Shown piece by piece: positions 7,697 to 12,304 of a stretch of 12,304 nucleotides of DNA. Position numbers and translations under genes: made by a program. Below the pieces are notes generated by a model. It was given only the letters and a program-made list of their open reading frames with translations. It had not been told where the DNA came from and did not search any database. The stretch's first letter is position 1. Every line of letters starts with the position of its first letter. Source of the DNA: Methanocorpusculum sp. (GTDB lineage: Archaea; Halobacteriota; Methanomicrobia; Methanomicrobiales; Methanocorpusculaceae). The stretch lies in NCBI GenBank assembly GCA_029987395.1, contig DALTVX010000089.1:1-12304 (forward strand), written 5' to 3'.

Positions 7697-7761
7697 CTTA
7701 CGTCCGGACGTAGTCTGGAGGGGGTATATCGTTTTTTTGACATGTATACTTAGATACACAC
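7697..7761. repeat. Right arm of the long imperfect inverted repeat
   Basis: Reverse-complement partner of 7477-7537, with 22 perfect bases at 7740-7761 and a diverged inner part. It includes the palindrome TACGTCCGGACGTA at 7699-7712. Similarity to the left flank continues weakly outward to about 7795 (CCGAATCCG against CCGATCCTG, read inverted). Confidence 0.85.
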
Positions 7762-7814
7762 GTAGATATACACATAAAAAACGGATTCGGTCAGGTCAAT
7801 GCCAGTTTTTTTAT

Positions 7815-8011
7815 CCGTTCGCAAACCTTTGGTTTGTTCTCCACCTCACCTCGCTCGCTTGTTCGCAAGGCAAATCTTGATCGCCAATCTTTGGTTGGCT
7901 CCGCTAAGGCCGACCTTTGGTCGGTCCGCCTCGACTGAGGCCGCCCCTACGGGACAGCCCGTTCGCAAATCAAAGATTTGCTCGACCAAGATTGTCTGCT
8001 TCGCATCCGAC
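7815..8011. repeat. Right array of modular hairpins, inverted relative to the left array
   Basis: Hairpins are at 7821-7837 (GCAAACC/GGTTTGT), 7883-7899 (GCCAATC/GGTTGGC), 7908-7926, 7939-7959 (GC-rich, homologous to 7134-7154 in reverse orientation) and 7965-7981 (GCAAATC/GATTTGC). Loops are TTT, TAC or AAA. The linkers are the reverse complements of those in the left array (GTTCGC, GCTCCGCTAAGG). The outer end, GTCTGCTTCGCATCC (7995-8009), is the reverse complement of the start of the left array near 6967-6990, apart from a short GAAGC-type duplication there. The array ends about 45 bases before the phosphoesterase gene. Confidence 0.8.
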
Positions 8012-8056
8012 TTGTTTTGTTAAGTTCATATTCTTTGAAAGGGATATATACTACAA

Positions 8057-8734
8057 ATGACTGAGATTGTATTCATCACCGACATTCACGGGAAATTCGA
8101 TATCGTCTATGAGATCTTCAATAGGGAAAATCCCGACTATGTAATAATTGGCGGGGATATCACCGACCTTGGCGAATCGCTGGACGGTGTGATTCCGTTC
8201 ATGGAAGATATTCCAGCCCCGACATTCGTGATCCCCGGAAACTGCGATAGTCGGGATATTCTTACCGTGCTCGAGGCCTCAGACGCAATACCGATCCACC
8301 GAAAAAGCATCGACCTTGGAAGGCTGACCATCTCAGGGATCGGCGGATCGAATACCACGCCGTTTTCCACACCGTTTGAACACACCGATGAGGAGCTCGA
8401 GGCGATCACGAAGGAGGTCGTTGCAAAAACCGGACAGAACCGATGGAATATTCTGGTCACCCACGCACCACCCTACGGCGCTCTGGATGAGGTCGCAGAA
8501 AATGTTCACGTCGGAGCACATCCTATCGCAAAAATCATAAAAGAGTTCGATATCATCTGCTGTGGGCATATCCATGAACAAAAAGGCATCGTTGAGCTGA
8601 ACAATCGGGTATGCGTAAATCCCGGCCCGGCCTATGCCGGAAACTACGCGGTCATAACCCTTGACGAGGATGAGGACGACCCAATCATCGTACTGAAAAA
8701 TACCAGCGACCCCGAGATCGTCGTGGAAGAATGA
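8057..8734 (+). CDS. Calcineurin-like metallophosphoesterase
   Basis: This 225-residue cytoplasmic protein has the complete set of metal-binding motifs of the family: D9-x-H11, GGD34, GN62CD, H136 in VTHAPP, and GH171xH173. It therefore most likely hydrolyses a phosphomono- or phosphodiester with two metal ions. It resembles the archaeal Icc-related phosphoesterases (GNCD variant of GNHD); the substrate cannot be read from the sequence. No signal peptide or extra domain is present, and the C-terminus is acidic. No strong Shine-Dalgarno precedes the ATG; AAGGGA lies about 13-18 bases upstream, and a TATATA is too close to the ATG to be its box A. It is monocistronic, between the right hairpin array and a convergent gene. 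Confidence 0.92.
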   Translation: MTEIVFITDIHGKFDIVYEIFNRENPDYVIIGGDITDLGESLDGVIPFMEDIPAPTFVIPGNCDSRDILTVLEASDAIPIHRKSIDLGRLTISGIGGSNTTPFSTPFEHTDEELEAITKEVVAKTGQNRWNILVTHAPPYGALDEVAENVHVGAHPIAKIIKEFDIICCGHIHEQKGIVELNNRVCVNPGPAYAGNYAVITLDEDEDDPIIVLKNTSDPEIVVEE

Positions 8735-8743
8735 TCTCTCATC

Positions 8744-8781
8744 TTTTTTAAATCATCTCAGCCTGAGAAAATTATTTTTTT
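8744..8781. terminator. Convergent terminator region
   Basis: After the phosphoesterase stop there is T6 (8744-8749), a perfect palindrome TCTCAG-C-CTGAGA (8756-8768), then T7 (8775-8781) overlapping the end of the convergent CYTH gene. On the minus strand, the palindrome is followed by A-rich sequence and only short T runs, so the signal is strongest for the plus strand. Confidence 0.5.
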
Positions 8782-9329
8782 CTGGAGTTCAGCAGGATCT
8801 CCAAATAAGACTCGGTTAGCCGTTCTCCTTTGATACCTGCCATCTCTGCAGTTCTATTGATCGCATTGATCGCCTCATCCTCGGAAAGATCAAATGATGC
8901 TTCGATCTCCGAAAAGGTCCCGATACCCGGAAGAGTATCCAAGGTCACGATCGTATCCTGACATTGGAATATCTCCCGGTGTTTAACGACCTCGGAGGTC
9001 AGATGAAACCCGAGCCGCTCAAGGATCAAACAGTACTCCTCGGCCGATGAGATGTCGACAATAAGCTCCTCTCTTGATTTAAATCCTTCACGACCAACCT
9101 TTGGTCCCTTATAGGTCACGTTTGGCGGCATAGCCTTGCCGCATATCTGTTTTGTCAGATACCGGATTCGAAGCGCCTCATCGGTCACACCAAAATCCCG
9201 ATGAGGAGCATTATAATACAGATCATGCTCTTCCTGATCAGCGATAAGTTTTGCTCCGTTCTTCAGGAGCTTCACTCTGATCTCGTCAAGAGAGGGTACC
9301 TTGACTTTTATTTCTATTTCAAGAGCCAT
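8772..9329 (-). CDS. CYTH domain protein (CyaB / class IV adenylate cyclase-like)
   Basis: CYTH proteins bind organic or inorganic triphosphates in an eight-stranded tunnel. From the chosen start the protein is 185 residues and begins MALEIEIK, giving the signature ExExK at residues 4-8. Further conserved pieces are HDLYYNAP (35-42), EALRIRYL (51-58), VTYKGPK (71-77), REELIVDI, KHREIF and a late SEIEAS strand. Family members include adenylate cyclases, thiamine triphosphatases and tripolyphosphatases, and sequence alone does not decide among them. The frame continues 12 codons upstream to an ATG at 9363-9365; I prefer the inner ATG on family length, but a TATA-like box 28 bases before the outer ATG would suit a leaderless longer form. 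Neither start has a Shine-Dalgarno. Confidence 0.88.
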   Translation of the reverse strand: MALEIEIKVKVPSLDEIRVKLLKNGAKLIADQEEHDLYYNAPHRDFGVTDEALRIRYLTKQICGKAMPPNVTYKGPKVGREGFKSREELIVDISSAEEYCLILERLGFHLTSEVVKHREIFQCQDTIVTLDTLPGIGTFSEIEASFDLSEDEAINAINRTAEMAGIKGERLTESYLEILLNSRKK

Positions 9330-9388
9330 TGAACTAGTATTTTCACGAGGAAAAGGCATAAGCATTTGCTTATTGATCCAGCGGGAAC

Positions 9389-9398
9389 TTATTATACG
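9389..9398. promoter_or_regulatory. Candidate shared box A for divergent leaderless genes
   Basis: The plus strand reads TTATTATACG, and the minus strand CGTATAATAA. The centre lies about 28 bases from the plus-strand ATG at 9421 and about 28 bases from the outer minus-strand ATG at 9365. That is the spacing expected when transcription starts at or next to the start codon. Neither ATG has a Shine-Dalgarno, which agrees with leaderless translation. Confidence 0.5.
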
Positions 9399-9420
9399 AT
9401 AAAGTCCAGATAATCGTTAC

Positions 9421-9801
9421 ATGAAAAAGCTGATAGTCTTACTTGGACTCCTCGCGATTCTGTTTGTTGCCTCTGCAGGATGTATAACTGCGGACGTACC
9501 GGCGGCAGACAACAATACGGGTGACCCGATCGTCGGGACCTGGCAGAGCACACAGTCCTACACCGTGAACGATCAGGTGGTCTATATCATTTATGAAATA
9601 AAAGCAGACAACACCGGATATGCCATAACAGCTGCTCCTGGAGCCACCGACGGAAAGAAGATCGACATCTTCTGGGGCAATGACAAAGGAAAGTATATCA
9701 TTGCATACTCAACAAATCCGAACACCGTCTATCCTCACACATTATCTGCTGATGGAAAGATCCTCAAAGACCAGTACGGGGATACGTACACCAAAATCTG
9801 A
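9421..9801 (+). CDS. Small secreted lipoprotein, function unknown
   Basis: The 126-residue precursor has a textbook lipoprotein signal: KK at 2-3, a leucine-rich hydrophobic core (4-17), and VASAGC with the likely lipid-modified Cys21. After a short Asp/Ala/Asn linker comes DPIVGTWQ (about 35-42), then alternating polar and hydrophobic segments (VVYIIYEI, KKIDIFWG, KYIIAYST). This looks like a small beta-barrel or lipocalin-like fold, where a GTW near the first strand is typical. I do not recognise a specific family, and no catalytic motif is evident. It appears leaderless, with the TATA-like box 28 bases upstream, and is monocistronic with T7 just after the stop. Confidence 0.82.
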   Translation: MKKLIVLLGLLAILFVASAGCITADVPAADNNTGDPIVGTWQSTQSYTVNDQVVYIIYEIKADNTGYAITAAPGATDGKKIDIFWGNDKGKYIIAYSTNPNTVYPHTLSADGKILKDQYGDTYTKI

Positions 9802-9803
9802 TC

Positions 9804-9810
9804 TTTTTTT
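9804..9810 (+). terminator. Oligo-T terminator of the lipoprotein gene
   Basis: Seven T begin two bases after the stop codon. No stem precedes them, which is typical of archaeal termination. Confidence 0.55.
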
Positions 9811-9874
9811 ATTTAGGACTTACGCGGTGTGAGAGAATCACTCCAAATTCTTTAACGTTGTATACGGACACAAG

Positions 9875-9901
9875 AAAAAAACTAACCGCTTATTCGCGGT
9901 T
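9875..9901 (-). terminator. Intrinsic-terminator-like hairpin facing left, with no matching gene
   Basis: On the minus strand, AACCGC-GAATAA-GCGGTT (six pairs) is followed after two bases by seven T. It would stop leftward transcription, but no minus-strand gene lies to its right before the FKBP gene. It may serve an antisense or small RNA, or stop leakage. The rest of 9811-10044 holds no gene I can support. Confidence 0.5.
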
Positions 9902-10044
9902 CTTTTCCTCATCCATCCACACCCAATTACCTCCCTCCCAAATTAGATCCACATCAACATATCATAAGTCCTATTTATTTTCTCTTCCTGCTGACATTCC
10001 CCAACTCTCATAAGGAATGAAGGCACATATAGTAAGGAATTCGT

Positions 10045-10749
10045 ATGGCTATCGAAAATGGTACATATATTAAACTCAGCTACACCGGATCTGTGAACGG
10101 TGTTCCCTTCGATACTACCGATGCTGAAGTTGCAAAGACCGCAGAAATGTATCGTGAGAACGCAATGTATGGCGCTGCTACCGTAAAAGTCGGGGCAGGT
10201 CACGTTCTCCCGGGCGTTGATGAGGATCTTGCCGGCAAGGAAGTTGGAAAAGAATACACACTTGTCATTCCTGCCGCAAAGGCATTTGGCGAGCACAAAC
10301 CCGAAGAGATGAAAGCATTCGACAAGAAGGCATTCGAAAAGAAGCCTGAAATGTACGAGCGTGTTAAGATCGAAGGCCGCGACGGTGTTGTTATAAACAA
10401 AGTCGGTAGCAGATACATCGTTGATTTCAACCACCCACTTGCAGGCCAGGATATCTCCTACGTCTACACCATCGAAAGTGTTATCGAAGACGGTACTGAG
10501 AAGCTTACCGGAATGCTAAAACTCCTTACCGGTCGCGACATGAAGGTCAGTGCAGAGGATAAGACCTGTGTTACTATCGAGATACCCGCAATGATGTCCA
10601 TGTACAACCAGAACTGGCTTATGACCCAGTATATGGTTTCCCAGGAAGCATTTGCGATCTTTGCAGACATCGAGAACGTCAAGTTCATCGAGTCCTTCCC
10701 ACGCCCGACCATCAAGACCGAGTCTGCTGAAGAGCAGGCTGCAGAATAA
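10045..10749 (+). CDS. FKBP-type peptidyl-prolyl isomerase, SlyD-like long form
   Basis: The enzyme speeds cis-trans isomerisation of proline peptide bonds and usually also acts as a folding chaperone. The 234-residue protein begins with the FKBP strand YIKLSYTGSVNGVPFDTT (8-25). Then come the core VGAGHVLPGVDEDLAGKEVGKE (about 51-72), an insert-in-flap domain (about 85-130) and the returning VDFNHPLAGQ (about 128-137), as in archaeal FKBP26-like proteins. A further C-terminal domain (about 155-225), rich in Met and aromatic residues, ends in an acidic tail. It is cytoplasmic with no signal peptide. A Shine-Dalgarno (AAGGAA, near 10034-10039) precedes the ATG. Codon choice (AAG, GAC, ATC) looks like that of a well-expressed gene. 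An oligo-T tract follows the stop. Confidence 0.94.
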   Translation: MAIENGTYIKLSYTGSVNGVPFDTTDAEVAKTAEMYRENAMYGAATVKVGAGHVLPGVDEDLAGKEVGKEYTLVIPAAKAFGEHKPEEMKAFDKKAFEKKPEMYERVKIEGRDGVVINKVGSRYIVDFNHPLAGQDISYVYTIESVIEDGTEKLTGMLKLLTGRDMKVSAEDKTCVTIEIPAMMSMYNQNWLMTQYMVSQEAFAIFADIENVKFIESFPRPTIKTESAEEQAAE

Positions 10750-10758
10750 TCCATACTC

Positions 10759-10765
10759 TTTTTTT
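10759..10765 (+). terminator. Oligo-T terminator after the FKBP gene
   Basis: Seven T occupy the 30-base gap between the FKBP stop and the radical SAM ATG, just before the latter's Shine-Dalgarno. It may end most FKBP transcripts, leaving reduced read-through to the next gene. Confidence 0.5.
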
Positions 10766-10779
10766 CTGACGAGGTCGTC

Positions 10780-11796
10780 ATGAGTCGACATCCTGCACGT
10801 CTCTGGAAAGTTTCCGGCGATAAAATAGCATGCGGCGTCTGTGCAAAAAGATGCATGATTGCGAAAGGTGAGAGAGGTTTCTGTGGTGTTCGGACAAATA
10901 CCGACGGGATTTTGTATGCAGACTCGTATGGTCTGCTTACGGCAGCAAATCTCGATCCTATCGAAAAGAAACCACTTTATCAGTTTCTTCCCGGCACGAC
11001 CACATTTTCAATAAGCGGCTTCGGATGTAATTTTACCTGCAAACATTGCCAGAACTACACACTTTCCCAGACAACGAAGATATCTGCGGAGTATGTTTCT
11101 CCGGAGATGGTCGTTTTGGAGGCGGTAAGGCTTGGGGCACAAAGTATCTCGTTTACGTATAACGAACCGACGATCTCGTTTGAGTATGTGTATGATACCG
11201 CAAAACTGGCAAAGGAGCACGGTCTTACCTCGGTGTTCGTGACCAACGGATACATTTCAGAGGAGGCTCTGCGTGAACTTGCCCCGTATCTTGGCGCAAT
11301 CAGGATCGATCTGAAGGCGTTCACGGATGAGTTTTATAAAAATGTCTGCGGAGCGAGACTGAAACCGGTGCTTGATACGATCCTTCTTTCAAAGGAGCTC
11401 GGTCTTCATGTCGAGCTGATCACCTTGGTGATCCCCGGATATAATGACAGTGTTGAAGAAATAGACGCAATGCTCGACTGGGTCATGGAACATCTCGGAC
11501 CAACGGTCCCGCATCATTTCACGGCGTTCATGCCGATGTACCAGATGCAGGATGTTCCAAGAACGCCGTTCTCCACGCTTGATCGAATCTTTCATCAGGC
11601 AAAGGAGCACGGACTGTATTATCCGTATGTGGGCAATATGCCGCACCCAGAGGGGTCGAAGACGTTTTGCCCGGAGTGCGGGGAGCTTTTGATCGATAGA
11701 GGCGGGGGTTCCCCACGTATTTTTGGGGTTAAGGACGGGGTTTGCAAAAAGTGCGGAAGGAAGATCGAGGGAGTTTACTCGCTCGGGTCTATTTAG
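10780..11796 (+). CDS. Radical SAM enzyme of the AmmeMemoRadiSam system
   Basis: This 338-residue protein belongs to the PflA-like radical SAM group that occurs with AMMECR1 and Memo. The iron-sulfur motif is Cys83-x3-Cys87-x2-Cys90 (CNFTCKHC). Before it lies a cysteine cluster (Cys18, Cys21, Cys25, Cys35) and the conserved IEKKPLYQFLPG (61-72). The barrel carries SFTYNEPT (about 123-130) and IRIDLKAF. The C-terminus ends in a zinc-ribbon-like pair (Cys297/Cys300 and Cys322/Cys325). The substrate is unknown. The ATG is set by GAGGT four bases upstream (10771-10775). It follows FKBP on the same strand after 30 bases and may be partly co-transcribed. AMMECR1 is in this window (6354-6914, other strand); Memo is not. 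Confidence 0.93.
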   Translation: MSRHPARLWKVSGDKIACGVCAKRCMIAKGERGFCGVRTNTDGILYADSYGLLTAANLDPIEKKPLYQFLPGTTTFSISGFGCNFTCKHCQNYTLSQTTKISAEYVSPEMVVLEAVRLGAQSISFTYNEPTISFEYVYDTAKLAKEHGLTSVFVTNGYISEEALRELAPYLGAIRIDLKAFTDEFYKNVCGARLKPVLDTILLSKELGLHVELITLVIPGYNDSVEEIDAMLDWVMEHLGPTVPHHFTAFMPMYQMQDVPRTPFSTLDRIFHQAKEHGLYYPYVGNMPHPEGSKTFCPECGELLIDRGGGSPRIFGVKDGVCKKCGRKIEGVYSLGSI

Positions 11797-11806
11797 TTCA
11801 ACTCTG

Positions 11807-11825
11807 TTTTTAAAAAAGAATTTTT
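11807..11825. terminator. Bidirectional oligo-T/oligo-A terminator between convergent genes
   Basis: T5 directly followed by A6 (11807-11817), then a second T5 (11821-11825), sits in the 37-base gap between the radical SAM and substrate-binding protein stops. It provides a T run on each strand. Confidence 0.45.
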
Positions 11826-11833
11826 GATTGAGA

Positions 11834-12304
11834 TTATAACTCCGGATAGGTCAGTCCCGTGACATCAAACTCAGTTCCAAAGCGATTATTAAACTCGGTC
11901 AAAACTCCTTCGACGCTCATATCCAGAAACACTCCCGGATGGATCATTTTTGTTAAAGCAACCGCGGCGGCACAGGATCTAGGCCCATAGGTCAGATCGT
12001 TTCTAAGAAGCCAGACCTTATCATTTTTCACCGCATCGATCGTATTGAACCCGACCCGTGTAACAATTTCATCGTAGCTACCCTGTGGGTCGTTCATGTT
12101 GTTCACGAGTTTGATGATAACGCCCGGGCTCGATGAGACCACCCATTCGTCAGAGATCTTTCGTGCAGCCGGATCGTTCATGATATTTTGTCCGCCGGCA
12201 ATTTTTATCAGCTGCCCCATTCCCGTATCCGTTCCCTGGACCCAGTATGCCGTGTAGCTTTCAGCGTAGACCGTATGAGTACTAGATATCGGGGCGACGC
12301 GGGA
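11834..12304 (-). CDS. Periplasmic-type substrate-binding protein of an iron/cobalamin ABC importer, C-terminal part
   Basis: The frame is open to the right edge of the window, so this is the last 156 residues of a longer gene, not a small protein starting at the ATG 12218-12220. It matches the C-terminal lobe of the BtuF/FepB/FhuD family: YTAYWVQGTDTGMGQLIKIAGGQNI resembles the segment that begins the second lobe. Then come the usual VVSSSPGVIIK, a V-K-N-D-K-V-W-L-L block, and GPRSCAAAVALTKMIHP near the end. Such proteins bind ferric siderophore, haem or cobalamin outside the cell and deliver it to a membrane permease. The ligand is not decidable. The signal peptide and permease/ATPase genes would lie to the right. 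Confidence 0.88.
   Translation of the reverse strand, partial: SRVAPISSTHTVYAESYTAYWVQGTDTGMGQLIKIAGGQNIMNDPAARKISDEWVVSSSPGVIIKLVNNMNDPQGSYDEIVTRVGFNTIDAVKNDKVWLLRNDLTYGPRSCAAAVALTKMIHPGVFLDMSVEGVLTEFNNRFGTEFDVTGLTYPEL

Noticed and set aside
9943..10434. A minus-strand 163-residue frame over the FKBP gene start
   Set aside because: It is the antisense shadow of FKBP, Phe/Cys-rich, with no start signal or family likeness.
10780..11796. The radical SAM protein as RaSEA, the ArcS partner
   Set aside because: Its N-terminal cysteine cluster, IEKKPLYQFLPG segment and PflA-like core fit the AmmeMemoRadiSam family, and it is not next to arcS.
11834..12220. A complete small 128-residue protein starting at ATG 12218-12220
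   Set aside because: The same frame is open to the window edge and the added residues match the preceding part of substrate-binding proteins, so it is a truncated larger gene.

Overview
The window looks like a chromosomal segment of a methanogenic euryarchaeon. The evidence is an archaeal A-type ATP synthase operon start (ahaH/ahaI), the archaeosine enzymes TgtA and ArcS in one operon, HypD for [NiFe]-hydrogenase maturation, a tRNA gene with no encoded CCA, oligo-T terminators and TATA-type box A promoters. Overall impression is of a Methanomicrobiales genome, possibly Methanocorpusculum; that genus guess rests on recognition only.

Layout. 1-392 (minus): start of the ATP synthase operon. 597-1388 (plus): a divergent, membrane-anchored or lipoprotein FkbM-like methyltransferase homologue. 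1419-1492 (minus): tRNA-Arg(CCG). 1593-2621 (minus): hypD. 2725-6914 (minus): a tightly packed operon transcribed in the order AMMECR1, tgtA, arcS, 5-formyltetrahydrofolate cyclo-ligase, with two ATGA stop/start overlaps. 6915-8056: about 1.1 kb without a convincing gene, made of two GC-rich arrays of short hairpins in opposite orientation that flank an AT-rich core. The core holds a long imperfect inverted repeat around a (GA)14 microsatellite. 8057-8734 (plus): metallophosphoesterase. 8772-9329 (minus): CYTH/CyaB-like protein. 9421-9801 (plus): small lipoprotein. 10045-10749 (plus): SlyD-like FKBP prolyl isomerase. 10780-11796 (plus): radical SAM enzyme of the AmmeMemoRadiSam set. 11834-12304 (minus): C-terminal part of a BtuF/FepB-like substrate-binding protein that runs off the window.

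Functional themes. TgtA inserts preQ0 at G15 of archaeal tRNAs and ArcS acts next toward archaeosine; a tRNA gene lies nearby but no functional link is visible. AMMECR1 heads the archaeosine operon, while its usual partner, the radical SAM protein, lies about 4 kb away on the other strand; the third partner, Memo, is not in the window. The most unexplained DNA is the 6.96-8.01 kb structured intergenic region. It may be a non-autonomous mobile element or a structural RNA/DNA locus. I see no defence system, CRISPR array, transposase or integrase.
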